A stretch of 64,000 nucleotides of DNA, from NCBI GenBank assembly GCA_022036555.1, contig CM039119.1, positions 26,811,694 through 26,875,693 on the forward strand. The letters are read 5' to 3'. Positions 35,260 to 47,808 of this stretch are shown here, piece by piece; within the stretch, counting starts at the first letter, position 1, and every line of letters starts with the position of its first letter. Source of the stretch: Microstegium vimineum. Taxonomy: Eukaryota; Streptophyta; Magnoliopsida; Poales; Poaceae. The translations under genes and the position numbers were made by a program. Below the pieces are notes generated by a model that was given only the letters and a program-made list of their open reading frames with translations, was not told the origin of the DNA and made no database searches.

Positions 35260-36476
35260 TTAAGCTTGTTGTTTGGGAACCCCCCTAGTGTGGGGCCCCA
35301 TTGCCTTGTCAACCAACTCCTTAGCAACCCAAAGAACCCTAGGCTTGTTCTTCATTGGTGGACCAAGAAACACTACTAGTGGTCTACCCTTGGAATCCTT
35401 GTTGATGACAAAGTGAGCATCATGAGCAAATGTCCTAGCATGCTTGGGCAAGGTCTTGGGAGGTGGTGTCTTGCATTGGAACTCAAAGTGACCAACTTGT
35501 CGAGATCCAAAATATCTTCTAGGCTTGGGCTTTGGCTTGTCTTGATTGTAGCCATTATACTTGTTCTTGTAGTAATTCTTTGCTTCAATCTTGACTTTGG
35601 CCTTCATCACTTGGTTCTCCTTGAACCCAATTCCCATCTTGTCATTCTTCATCACGGTGTTCATCACGAGTTCACTTTGAAGGTTGTGGCCCTTGGTGAA
35701 TTTCTCCATTCCACTTGCAAGCTTGGTCTTGTCATTCTTGAGCTTGACAATTTCTTCTCTAAGGGAGTTGATCAAGGTTGTCATCATTGTCTTTTTCTTC
35801 CTTGGTTGACTTGATAGTGAAGGGCTTGTTTGCCTTAAGGTTGATTAGCTCTTCCTTGAGCTTTGAGTTCTCTTCCCTCATCTTCACATAGTCATCATAC
35901 TTGTCGACTTCAACAACCTTCTTGCCCTTGCACTTAGTACTTTGCTCAATAGCCACAATATCAAGCAAGTCATCACAATAGGTAGCACTATCACATTTAA
36001 CAACCGGGTTAATAGCAACATGTGTAGCAAGATCATGTGCAAGCAATTCATTAGCTACCACAAGTGTGCCATGTTCATTTTTCACTTGGTTGTAGTCATC
36101 TTTTAGCAAGTTATACCTTGTGTGGATCTCTTGTGATGACCTCTCAAGCTTATCATGTTTCTCATTATCTTGCATAAGAGAGGCTTTGAGCTCCCTAGTG
36201 CTAGATGTGAGAGTGTTAGTCTCAAGCTTTAAAACATCATTAGCACTAGACAAGGCATCAAGCTTAGCATGCAAGTTTTCTTGTATCACAAGAAGTTTGT
36301 CATTTTTAGCTTTGTACTTCCTTATGATGTTTGAGTATTTGTTGCAAATTTTAATTAGTTCATCATAGGAAGGTGCTTATTCATCATCACTATCATCACT
36401 AGAGGAAATATCACCATCATCCTCTTTTTGTACCTTCTTGTCACCTTTAGCCATGAGGCATAGGTGTGTAGAGGAT
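35260..36476 (-). pseudogene. Gag C-terminal half of Sirevirus 1
   Basis: Continues gag on the minus strand left of the nested LTR. An acidic Ser/Asp stretch leads to a TAA (36377-36379). A long coiled-coil-like part follows (36289-35759, for example NEHGTLVVANELLAHDLATH). A frame break near 35785 precedes the final part with KTPPPKTLPKHARTFAHDAH. A second zinc knuckle, intact in the other copy, here has lost cysteines (FGSRQVGHFEFQC, about 35480-35515). The frame ends at TAA 35260-35262, 21 bases before a TAG, and then the protease frame begins in the same register. Confidence 0.8.
36472..36476. repeat. Target-site duplication AGGAT of nested solo LTR
   Basis: AGGAT at 36472-36476 and again at 41364-41368 flanks the 4887-bp insertion. 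Removing the insertion and one copy gives a continuous gag frame. Confidence 0.85.
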
Positions 36477-39400
36477 TGTCACGGAACCGCCCAACATATA
36501 AGAGCACTAGTGTAATGATCATCATTTCTGATGACACTGTCACACTAGAGCCCATATAAGCCTGGTAGTCCTAGAAATCTCGAAGGATCTCAAACCACAA
36601 TTAGTAACAACCCGAGATCGAACACTAGATTCAGTAACCACACATCCACAGTGGTAAGTTCAAAACAAAATAATATTACAACAAAGTTTAAAGAAGTGTT
36701 ATTACAAGACCGAGTTCAAATCAAAGTAGCGGAAGTTTAGGTTTCACAAAACCCATTGCAAATTGTTTAACACAAATATAGGGTCGGCTTAGTACAGTCC
36801 CAACAAAAGCAACAAGGAGAGACATCGGAATTCACCATTGCCCATGGCCTTCACTCTTCATCACATGTAGGGTAGAGGCACGCCTGGCAATAGCCAGAAT
36901 ACACCATACCATCTTCAACAAGGGTAAAGAAACCCTGAGTACTCAATTGTACTCAGCTAGACTTACCCGACAGAGAGATAGATACATAACAATAGACACT
37001 TCAAGGATTATGCAAGGCTTTATCAGGTGGATCTCATGAGATAGCATAAATTTGCATAAAAGAGCATCCTAATTACTCATGTATTCTCATCATTAGAAAA
37101 ACAACATTTAGCAGTAGATTGAGTAACATTAATCGGATCTCATTAGCACCTGTACTAGAGCAAACACTGAGTTATCAAACAATAATAACCATATTGTGCT
37201 TGACATCAAAACCATATAACCATCTTTTGGTTACTTATTAGAGTTCATGTTTCTATAGTGGGAGGAAGCTCTTTCAAGTTTCTCACTGACGGGGAGAGAC
37301 CACGATTCGAATCGAATTCCTATCCAGCTGGAGGTTTATTCCTCAATCACACCCAAGTATGCCTGCCGACACACTTATGCGGGTCACCTTCAATATAGCT
37401 CAGGTAGCCGCGGGGTCCCAATTACAGGCATGAGTAGCGACTCACGGTAGCCAGGTCGATCAAGTAGTGCCTGCCCACGGTCCCAGCCGGGTAGCTCAGG
37501 TCACTCTTGCCCACAGTCTAGTACTCCGCTCGCGGTCTTCATGACTCAAGTTGGAGGGAAGCCTGGCCCGAACGTACAGAGTTAGGCTTCGCGGTCGAAA
37601 CGAGTTATATGGCCAGTTATGAAGGAGACATGCGTTCAATCTCGGCAGATGTCCAACCACGATCCAGTGCCTAGCGACACAGGCGGAGAGAACCCGCTCA
37701 CAAGACCTCCAAGTCAAGTGGCTCACAACACCTTGTCCGCCCGGTCTTGATTTATTACTTCCACATGGTTATTTTCCACGATAGCAAATATAGCCAACCG
37801 TGACCAGCACCTATCTTTGTGGGGGATGATAGACCACCCACGCTACCAGTCTAAGCATGGCTAAGCAGAGGTTTCGATCCTGGGCCCACAAGGTTCTTTT
37901 AAGTGGACAAGGAGATATAATGCAGCAAAGGGTTTCATCTCAACTCCTATGAACTTAATGCACAGACAGGTGGTTGTATTATAAGTAAAATACTTTAAAT
38001 AGAATAAGGGAGGTGAATAAATGCTCCGGGGCTTGCCTTTCATGAAGGTGGAAGGAAGGTGGTTAGGGCACTCAGGAAGGTCAGCACCCTGTTCTCCTTC
38101 TTCTGGAGCTTCTGGAGCTTGCAACTCCGGTGGGACTCCTCCTTCGATCTCCCCGAACTCTAGCAAGGTCACTCCCTTCGGCGATCCTGGATGCATGTAT
38201 ACATGTATGATGATCCAAGATATATGAAAAGTCATATATTAGAAATGAGATATGTCTAATGCACATGAATGAATGCTCATGATGAATGTTTCATGCAAAA
38301 TTTTATTTTATTGACCGAATATGTGCAAATCTCTTCGGTTGTAGAGAGATTAACACTTACCCTTCTTTTGTAACCTGTAATAGAGCTTCTCTTCCGAGGT
38401 TAGCTCTCTTACACCTGCATTAAACAAGTTTCATGGCTTAAGACATTTGCTTAACTTACACAAAGCACACACATCACTTGTAACACATCCAACATGGCAT
38501 ACAAACACTGAAAACAGCAGCTGAAAGAAAATTGTGTAGCTGGAGCTACACACAACCAAAAATTACAAACTAAGACATTCTGGAAATCTCATGAAATTAT
38601 CTACAAAACATTTCAGAAACTCCCCAGCTAAATCTATCATTAAAAAGGCCTAACAGACACATCAAGCAAGACTGTTTTGAAGAAACAGCAAAACACAGAT
38701 TTGAAGTTAAACTTGTAAAATATACCCAGGTTAAACTAAACAAGTTATGGCTGTGAAAATTTAACACTAGGTGGATTAACAAGTTATCTACAACAAAGTC
38801 TATTGTAGCTACTGCTGAAACTAACCATAAGTAGCTCAAACAAATCTAACAAGAAACATGCTCAAGCTGTTTTAACAGATTTCAGAGAGCACTTAAAACA
38901 GATATAAAGCTGTTAACTATCATTCCAAAAATTATGATAAAATTAGAAAATATAGATTACATAATTATCTACCACTTTGGTATTCACCACCTCAAAATAA
39001 AGAATACATAAAACATGGTTAAAATTAGTTCTCTGCTGGTGATGAGGAAAACAAACACAGGTTAAACAAATATTACTTAACAATTTCAAAAGTGTGAACC
39101 AACAGATTTCACATTTTTCTTAGCTTATACTAAGCAAGTAACATATGTACAAAAATTAACAAGCATATAAAACACATTTAACTTAGCTTAGCAATTTAAA
39201 CAAGATTGCATTCAAACAAACAAGCATATAACCAAAAAAACTATAACATGTAACTAAATTACAGGTTAGTGGTACTTTAACATTTTTCATGGGAATTGCA
39301 TGCTGAGACAAGCTTAACATAAAAAGAACCATAATTTTAGCACATACCAAAGTCTAAATATGAATTAAACAAGTGAAACTAAGCATATAAAGCTTTCTGT

Positions 39401-41363
39401 TCATTTTACTCAAAAAAACATAGAAAAACAGTAACAACAGGATACTTAACATTTTTCATGCATAGAGAAAAACATAACAAAGCTAACAGAACCAGTTTCA
39501 CATTTTTAGCATTTTTCTGTAATTAGTTATGAATTTCCAAAGTTAGCAAACAAAACTGAAAAAGACAAAAACAGGGAAACCCTAGAGTCTATGACACATG
39601 GGACCCACTGGTCAGCCCTCTCTCTACCAGAACCGACGCATCCCAGGTACTCGACCGTCGGATCCTCTCTGGCGGTGAGGTTTCCGGACAAACCAACCCC
39701 ATGGTCATGCTCTCCTTCGCAACCCGCATCGATCCATGTAACTGGTTGTACCCCAGGTCCACCGGAGCATGCTCGACGGCGTCCATGGCGGCACGGCGGC
39801 GCTGCGATTCTTGCGCTGGCCGGCGCAAGCTTTCTCCGACCAAACTGGCGGCAGCTACACCTACACTGAACCCTAGCGGTTCAATCTAGCCCGGATTGGG
39901 GCGGTGCAAACCCTCCGATGAGCTCAGCCACGTGCACAGCGGCACGGTGGCGAGTTCACGGCGGCGCGACACTTCTGTTCCGGTGGTGGCAAGGCACAGA
40001 TGCTTCAACCAACTCCGGCTATCTAACCACGACCTAACCAGCTAACCCTAACGCAACTGAGATGAGCTCAAGTGAAACTACAGAGCCCAGCGTAACCTCG
40101 CCGGCGTTGCGGGTGCCATGCGCTCGCACGCGGCGGAGTTCCCGTTCCGGCGAATCCTAACCCTAATCGCTTCAACCAAGACCTCGGTGAGTATCTACAC
40201 CCTCTGGGCTACCACGTACAAGGTCTAGAAGAAATGGAGGGGCTCTGGATTGGGCTGGCCATGGCAGCGCAAAGCTCGGCGGAGCTTAGGTCGTCAATGG
40301 CGGCTCTGCTCTGCACGGTATGGCTCACCTGAGCGGTTAGCGTGGAAGCTGTGTGGTGCAAACGACGGAGCGGAGCAAGGCGAAGCTGTGGCTGGGTTTT
40401 GCGGCCAATGCGGCGATGTGCTTCGTGGTGGAGCTCGACGACGGTGGTGCTACGGCGGTGGCGCTGCGCTCCGCTTTCTTGCGCGAGGCAGAGAGGAGAG
40501 GGAGAGAGCGAGGGCGAGTGAGCGTTTGGTCGTGAGGTGGAGTGTGTGGGCATCCAAGGCGCGGCCGGCATGGGTCCAACTCTGGCGTATGGCTGCCATG
40601 TGGCACGCGATGCCCGACACGGTCGGCCACCGACCAAGCGCGCGCTCATCTCTGCATTTGAACACCCGACCAGGCCGACTGACGACCGGTTTTGCAAAGC
40701 GATTAACTCCCTAACCTCTACGTCTTAGCTTCAACTAATTGCACACTTTTGTAGATCTATAGTTGAACTCCAACTTTGGTGCAATTTGTTTGAACTGAAA
40801 CGGCCTAGATTTCAAACTACAAGCATTCAAACAGGGTAACTTTCAAACTGCAAACCACTTTAGGACTTAGGCAATTTCAGAAACTAAACCACCCCCAAAT
40901 CAGCCTTAATTGACTAATTAGGGTATTTTAGGATCCAAATCACCTCAAGGTAGTTAAACAAAGTTTGTTCAGAATTAAAAACTCTACAACTTTTCTTAAA
41001 CCAACTTTTTCATACAAGGTCATTTGCAAAGTCAATTTGTTAACTTAAGCAAAAGGGTTTCTAGGGACAACCATTAGAGCTTAACCCTAGAAGCTTATTT
41101 GGACTTGATCATGAACATAAACAGGGTTCCATTTTAATCCCTAAGCATTTCTAGATGGTCACTAGTGATCAAAACATCAAGCACTTGGTTAAACAAGTAT
41201 AACTCATACAAAGCTAGTGTAGGTTTAACACATACACATGCAAACAAGATGATCACTTAGGGTTATCATTTCATGTGATCATGGAAATGCATGAATGCAA
41301 TGATGCTTGTGTTCATGCTCATGAAATGATATGCAATGCAAGATTAACACCTAGGGTGTTACA
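36477..41363 (-). mobile_element. Probable solo LTR of a long-LTR Gypsy element (4887 bp)
   Basis: Begins TGTCACGGAACCGCCCAAC and ends CTAGGGTGTTACA on the plus strand, giving TG...CA termini and a TSD. On the minus strand it starts TGTAACACCCTAGGTG, typical of large grass Gypsy LTRs. No gag, pol, PBS or PPT is seen inside, and I found no internal direct repeat of its ends. Short ORFs within (such as those at 40209-40714) overlap on both strands and show no domains. A GC-rich part at about 39590-40700 may be the transcribed leader. Alternative: a complete non-autonomous element with short unseen LTRs. Confidence 0.7.
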
Positions 41364-42543
41364 AGGATGAACCTGGCGATGAAGGAGGAGGTGGTGGTGG
41401 AATAGAAGAACCAATCACCAAGGCGGCCACCTTCTCTTCTTCACTCTCATCATCAGAGGAGTCACTTGAATCATCAATATCAGTGAGCCAATCACCCACA
41501 ATGTAAGCCTTTCCATCCTTCTTCTTCTTGTGGAAGTTGAAGTTCTTCTTCTTGTATTGCTTGTCTTGCTTCTTGTCATCATCGCTTGAGTCATCATTGT
41601 CGCCCTTGTTCTTCTTGTAGTTCTTGAACTTGTTATTCTTGAACTTGTCTTTCTTCTCTTCGGGGCAAGCATGAGCTAGATGATCAAGAGTGCTGCAATT
41701 GTAGCACTTCATTTGGGAGATTGACTTCCTTGAAGAGCTTGTGAAGAACTTCTTCTTCTTTGAGTCAAACTTGACTCCATTCTTGTTTAGCCTCTTCAAC
41801 ATCTTGGTGGTCTTCTTCACCATAAGAGCGATGTTGTCTTTATCATCTTCACTTGAGTTCTCAACCACCAATTGGATCTTGCACTTGTCTTTGGTGGAAG
41901 CTTTGAGAGCCAAGTCCTTCTCCTTCTCCTTCTTCTTGGTGGAGGATGAAGAGCCACCATCACCAATCTTCATGTACATCTCATGAGCATTGATCTTGCC
42001 CAACACTTGTGTCGGTGTAGATGTTGAGAGATCTCCTTGGTGAAGCACGGTGACGATGTGGCCATACTTGTCGATTGGCAAGACATAAAGAATCTTGCGC
42101 ACCACATCTGGCGGAGATATTTGGGTGAGCCCAAGGCCATTCAATTCCTCTACAAGAATGTTAAGACGTGAATACATCTCATTAGCATTTTCATTAGAAA
42201 GCATGGTAAAGGAATTCAACTTAGCCATGACCAAGTGGTAGCGTTCCTCACGCTCACACTTGGTCCCCTCGTGTAGTGCACAAACGTTTGTCCAAACATC
42301 ATGCACGGTTTTGCAATTCCGCACACGGTTGAACAGATCCTTGCAAATGCCACGGAAAAGAATGTTCTTCGCCTTAGCATTGTTCTTCTCAAAGAAGGGA
42401 TCCTCGGCGAATACTGATCCGCCTATGGTGGCGGCTTTGTGAACGCCGACATCCATAGCCTCAAGGTAGGCCTCCATCCGCACTTTCCAATAAGGAAAGT
42501 CATCCCCATCAAACATGGGTGGCGGTCCATCCCCATGGGACAT
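41364..42543 (-). pseudogene. Gag N-terminal part of Sirevirus 1
   Basis: An open frame of about 393 codons starts MSHGDGPPPMFDGDDFPYWK. Residues ~10-190 form the UBN2-type Copia gag domain (FPYWKVRMEAYL, NILVEELNGLGL). A lysine-rich region follows, then a CCHC zinc knuckle C280-C283-H288-C293, and an acidic Ser/Asp-rich tail with a proline run. The start sits about 37 bases after the PBS, as expected. This part is uninterrupted. The protein is cut only by the nested LTR at 41363, which separates it from its C-terminal half at 36476-35260. Confidence 0.9.
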
Positions 42544-42580
42544 CTTGCTCTAGGCGGTGAAGCCTAAATTAGAGCAACCT

Positions 42581-42593
42581 TGCTCTGATACCA
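42581..42593 (-). other. Primer-binding site of Sirevirus 1 (initiator Met tRNA type)
   Basis: On the minus strand TGGTATCAGAGCA follows the LTR end (CCTTTCA) after two bases (AT). TGGTATCAGAGC is the well-known plant Copia PBS complementary to the 3' end of initiator methionine tRNA. Confidence 0.9.
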
Positions 42594-42595
42594 AT

Positions 42596-44290
42596 TGAAA
42601 GGATCAAGATGCGCAAGAGGAGGGTGAATTGGGCTTGTTTTAAATTTCTAAAGCAAATATCAAAACCTATCAAATGCCAATCACCCCCTAGTGCCTACCG
42701 GTCGTGTGTCCTAGCTAGAAAGCGGTAGCAGTTCATGGAATTGAAAGACAACCTAAGCAATTCTAGAGGCAATGGTAAGAACAAGATGAAATGTAAGAGC
42801 GGAAATGAAAAGAGCTAGGGAAAAGGAAATCTTGACACGGCGACGTTTTCCTGAGGTATCGAGGTGTCGACACACCCCCTAGTCCTCGTTGGAGCACCTC
42901 GCAAGGTATCGCTTCCCCTCAATCCCGCGCAAGGGATGAGTGCTCTCTACGGGCTGATTCTTTGCCACTCCAGCTCGGTGAATCGCCCACAACCGATCAC
43001 AGAAGCTTGGAGAAGAGCCGCCGACAATCTTCCGGCGATCACTTCCTCCGAACACCACCAAACCGTCTAGGTGCTCTCGAACACCAAGAGTAACAAGCAC
43101 AAGACCTTCACTTGACCAACTCAAGGCTAGGAAGGTGGATGGATGCACACTTGTCACTCCTAATCACTCTAGGAGGGAAGAACAAGATGGATTCTCTCAA
43201 ATCTCTCCCTCTCTAGGCACTTGGCTCTCCAAGAACTCTCTCAAGGTTCGTCTAGGTGTAACAATGGCCAAGAGAGCTCACTTGGATGAAATGGGCAACT
43301 ATAAATAGTCCCCACGTCCAAAACTAGCCATTTCTTACTTTTTCTCTTTTTTTGCATAGGCTTCAGACTAGTCCGGAGCCCACACCACTGGACCATGCAC
43401 ACTGGTTCGGTGCTCACTCTCAGCTCAAGCCTTAACCGAAACAGGCACCTCCGGACTACTCTGAATAGTCCGAAGCCCTGGTCCGACGCTCTGGTCCGGA
43501 GCCAGGGTGCTCACTGAGTGAAAACTCGTTCTCATTCTCGAACCTCCGGACCACTCTCCTTGGTCCGGAGCCCTGGTCCGACGCTCTGGTCCGGAGCCAG
43601 GCTGCATACTGAGTGAAAACTTCACTCAGCCGCGAAGCGTCAGACTAGCCGTCGGACTCCACCGTCGGACTAGTCCAGAGCTTACTCTCTTGCTCTCTTT
43701 CTCTTACAAGGGCCATTGGACCATTCACCATTGGTCCGACGCCTTCTAGACAGGTAGTCCAGAGCACTTGTCACTGAATTTATGCCTAAGTCAAGGACCG
43801 TCGGACCACCTCCAATGGTCCGACACCTCTCAGACAAACTGGTCTGGAGCTCTTTTCTCCCCCTATTTCAACTCTTTTCACTAAGTCTCTTGAAGGGGTT
43901 TTGCTCCTACCATCTCAAGGGCTTTTAGCAGGGTTTCTAGGACTAGTTGTGACAAATGTGCATACACCGACATTCCCAAACTCTCCTAGGTCAAGCAACT
44001 AACCTCATACCCCCCTTAATAGTATGGTCAAAGGAAAAACAAAGTCCTAGCTATACTTAGTGCTCTTCTCAACCTTATGGAACTAAGTCCTAGCCTAGTC
44101 TTCAACTTCTATCACCATCCTTTGAAACCGAAATGATTTCCATCTTGGGGGCATGAATATCCATTAAGTCCATTCATCTAGCATCACATATGACCTAACT
44201 CTAATGACTTTGCCTCTGCAAAATACACGTTAGTCATAGTGAACTAGCATTGTCATTAATCGCCTAAACACAAGGGACCATGATTCTTCA
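42596..44290 (-). repeat. 5' LTR of Sirevirus 1 (1695 bp)
   Basis: Same ends as the left LTR (TGAAAGGATCAAGATG ... GGACCATGATTCTTCA on the plus strand). It is followed by the second AGATC TSD. CCGGAC/GTCCGG palindromes lie at about 43360-43850. A TATTTATAG-type motif on the minus strand at about 43300-43310 is a candidate core promoter for the element. Confidence 0.9.
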
Positions 44291-46416
44291 AGATCAAGGA
44301 ATATTTGAAATCTCTGCCGGTGTTGATCCATCCTCAGAGTGGAAAACCTTTCAGACTATACGTAACAGCCAATGACCACAAGAATTCGACAGGAAGGAAA
44401 GAGTGGTGTTCTATCTGAGTCGAAGGTTGCTCGATCCTAAAACAAGATATTCTCCTATAGAGAATTTTTGCATGTGCTTATACTTCTCCTGCATCAAGCT
44501 GCGTCATTACCTGCTAACATCAGAATGCACGGTGGTGTCGAAGTTTGACGTCATCAAGCACATGTTGTCCATGCCTGTTCTGAATGGGAGGATTGGCAAA
44601 TGGATTCTTGCGCTGTCAGAGTTCGACATAAGATATGAGTCGGCCAAAGCGGTCAAGGGTTAGGTGGTGGCCGACTTCGTCACTCATCACCATGAGAAGG
44701 GAGTCAAGCTGGTAGATATGGCCCCGTGGGTGCTGTTCTTCGACGGGTCTACCTGCAAACAAGGAGGGGGCATCGGTGTCGTCCTGGTATCACCATGGGG
44801 GGCAAGCCTAGAATATGCCTTCCCGATCGGGCTGATAGCCACTAACAACCAGGCTGAATATGAAGCCCTTCTCAAAGGACTACAACTGTTATGGGAGATA
44901 GGGGCCGAAGCTATTGAGGTTTTCGGGGATTCCTAGTTGGTAATTAATCAACTACTTGGCCTATACGAGTGCAAGGATGAGGTACTGAGAAGGTATCATG
45001 AAGATTGTCGTGAATTGCTTGAGTCGTCCCCCTCAGTCAGCATCAAGCATATTCCCAAGGGCTGGAATCAAGAAGCTAATAGATTGGCTCAAAGTGCTTC
45101 TGGGTATCGGCAGATTGTGGAGATTTTAGCTGATGGGTTGGTGGATGATTGTGATTGGAGGACTAGCATCATCGAATAACTAAAAAAATCCTTCGTAGTA
45201 AGTCTCCAGGAAACTTAGGTACTAGGCTACCAAGTTTGTCATTCTTCATGACCAACTATATCATAAGACGGTCGAAGGTGTGCTGCTCAAGTGCCTTAAC
45301 AAAGAGGAATCCATGCTGCTAATGGGAGAAATTCACGAAGGCATTTGTGGTGCATATCAATCTGCTCAGAAGATGAAGTGGATGATCAAGAGGGCGGGAT
45401 ACTTTTGGCCAACCATAATGGAAGATTGCTTCAGATATTATAAGGGTTGCTAGGAGTGCCAGAAATTTGGTAAGATTAAGAAATCCCGGGCATCGGCTAT
45501 GAATGTCATCGTTAAGTTGTGGCCATTCAGGGGATGGGGGATAGACTTGATCGGTCAGGTGTTTCCATCATCCAGCAAGGTGCACAAGTTTGTGTTTGTG
45601 GTGATAGATTATTTCACCAAGTGGGTCGAAGCCATTCCTCTAAAAGAGGCATCGTCAGCCAATATAATTGAATTCATGAGGGAACACATCATTTACAGGT
45701 TTGGCATCCCTCAGACCATCACCACCGATCAAGGGACGAAGTTCACGTCCAAAGAATTCGTTGACTTCGCGACCGAGACAGGTTTCAAAGTAATCAACTC
45801 ATCCCTGTATTATGCTCAGGCCAATGGGCAAGCAGAAGCGTCCAACCAGATATTGATTAAGATAATCCAGAAGATGATCCTAGAATATCCTAAACGATGG
45901 CATCTGATACTTGTGGAAATTCTGTGGTCTTATAGGATGGCTTGACATGGGTCAACCAAGTGTTCACCTTATGAACTAGTCTACGGGCAGGAGGCTGTAC
46001 TGCCATGGGAGATGAGCGTTGGGTCTCGGAGGATTGCGCAGCAGGAAAATCTAGAGGCCAACGATTATAAGAATCTTATGATGGACAACCTTGACGATCT
46101 GAGCTTGCATCAGTTGAGGGCCCTGGAGAATATTGAGGCTAATAAACTCAGGGTTGCCAAATATTATGATCAGAAGGTCAGAGAGAAAAGGTTCGATCAA
46201 GGAGATTTAGTTTGGAATGTCATTTTGCCCATCGAAACTAAGGATAGCAAATACGGCAAGTGGTCGCCAAACTGGGAAGCTCCTTACCAAATTACAAAAA
46301 GCACTCCGGGTAATGCTTACTTCTACGAGACTCTGGAGGGAGAAGAGTACCCCAGAGCATTGAATGGAAAATACTTCAAAAAGTACTACCCCAACGTGTC
46401 GGTCGATACACTATAA
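44291..46416 (+). pseudogene. Tat-like copy B pol, second part: RT end, RNase H and integrase
   Basis: Starts at the duplicated AGATC and continues RT (SLPVLIHPQSGKPF, then RYSPIENFCMCLYFS). An archaeal-type RNase H follows (44664-45170: LFFDGSTCKQGGGIGVVLVS, NNQAEYEALLKGLQ), an extra RNase H that marks the Tat lineage. It has a TAG at 44934-44936. The integrase zinc region has HEGICGAY, where the second His reads Tyr, and a TAG (45451-45453) inside the Cys pair. The core keeps D (45544-45546), D (45727-45729) and E (45835-45837). The C-terminal part 46012-46416 ends LNGKYFKKYYPNVSVDTL. Stops at about 45178 and 45943 add to the inactivation. Confidence 0.85.
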
Positions 46417-47792
46417 TCAATTGGATTGGATAGTCGATGCAATGCGTATCGTCTGCAGCACAAAAACGATCGGCCTAGCTGGGTTCGGGGCCATTGATAG
46501 CTGATACGGTGTGTATCGCCTCTAGACCAAAAAGAAAAATAACAAAAGAGGTAATGACGGAACAAAATCTCTAACGAAGCAGAGGCATACATATTGAAGA
46601 ACAAAATTGAGATTCGAAGGTCCATTTATTGATGATAAACCTATTACAAACTAATCGCCGAGGAACACTTTACTAATGATGTCCTCGGCGCGAGTAAGGC
46701 CGACTATTGCTTCACCGTGCTCCCGGAAGGCTTCCTAAAGGTCTTCGTAATCCTCAGGACCGTCATTCCTTGGGAACCCAGGCTCTATGTCCTGGAGGTT
46801 GATATCGGAGGTGGCTTTGGCGGCGGAGAGGGCCACAACAGTGCCATGGAGAACACTGTGGAGAGCCACCTCCTGGGCTCGGCGTTGGACATCCTGGAGA
46901 CGATGTCCCAGGGCTTCACCTTTGGCGTTGACGGCATCAGTGGCGATGGTGGCAATCTGGCGTAGGTCTTCCAACTGCGCTGTCAACACTATGGGAACAG
47001 AGGAAATGAGGACGATATGAAGAGATGGGAAGAGTCTAGAATGGATGACCAGAGAGGAGATCTCTTACTTGTCAGCATATTATCGGCTGTAGATAGTCGA
47101 TTTCTCGCTTCAACGAGTTTGTCCCCGATGGCGTTCAAGGCCACCTGCTACACCTCGACCACCTCTCTGAGATGGTCCTCCTCTTTAGTGGCTTCTGAAA
47201 GAAGCCCACAAATCTTCTGTATACAGCGGCGTTCTTCCTCCATGGAAGAAGCACTGGAGTCAGAACCGGACGGAGATGGCGGGGCTTCGGAAGGACCAAC
47301 CCCCGCAGAACTAGCAGGAGGAAGGGGGTTGCCGGTTGCGAGGTCAATACGGCGGACACTGCCATTGATGACCATGCTGAAAGAAGGAAAGCCTCGGGTG
47401 AAGATCATTCAAAGGGGAGAGAAAACTGCTGATCAAACCTACTACAACCGGAGAAGGCGCTGACGCATGGGGATACCCTCCGGGAGACCATCTGCTGGGC
47501 GCTTCCCGTGGCTGTCACCTCCGGCCAATGGGGTTTTCTTGATGTTCTTGGAGACTCCAGAAGGCTAAAGTATAAGATGGCTATGAATGAGTATCAGAGC
47601 CTAGGGGGCACATAGCATTATATAGATCCTCTACAGGTAGGAAGAGTCGATCTGAGGACACGTTACGACGTAAAGTTAGCGGAAGCAGAAGGGTCGGCCG
47701 TTCCGGTCAAAGATATTTTGGGAAGGCGAGCCGACTGTTGGTGCGACTCTTGGGATTTCTGAAGAAATTTTGGAATAAAACAAGTTTATCCC
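46417..47792 (-). pseudogene. Antisense ORF remnant of Tat-like copy B
   Basis: Between integrase and PPT, minus-strand open pieces (47408-47148 and 46989-46735) show Ser/Pro-rich and helical coiled-coil-like sequence (LEDLRQIATIATDAVNAKGE). The place and sense are those of the longer antisense ORF of copy A (18870-20826), and this seems to be its C-terminal part. No plant-mobile-domain motif is readable here, so the N-terminal part is probably deleted. Confidence 0.4.
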
Positions 47793-47806
47793 AAAATTGG
47801 GGGGCA
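47793..47806 (+). other. Polypurine tract of Tat-like copy B
   Basis: AAAATTGGGGGGCA ends two bases before the TGTTGACATC start of the 3' LTR. Confidence 0.65.
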
Positions 47807-47808
47807 TG

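Larger units (their letters stand above)
25586..44290 (-). mobile_element. Full-length Sirevirus-like Ty1/Copia element 1
   Basis: Read on the minus strand it has a 5' LTR (44290-42596), tRNA-iMet-type PBS, gag, protease, integrase, RT and RNase H, then a long extra (env-like) ORF, a PPT and a 3' LTR (27279-25586). LTRs are 1694 and 1695 bp with TG...CA ends, and the 5-bp TSD is perfect. The order integrase before RT marks Copia. The UBN2-type gag with zinc knuckle, the extra 3' ORF and palindromic LTR motifs point to the Sirevirus (Maximus) lineage. The total is 18,705 bp, of which 4,892 bp is a nested LTR plus its TSD. Stops and deletions make it non-autonomous now. Confidence 0.9.

Noticed and set aside
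38021..40728. Short ORFs inside the 4.9-kb insertion, including 162 and 154 codons on opposite strands
   Set aside because: They overlap each other antisense, have no recognisable domain, and sit in the GC-rich leader of an LTR.
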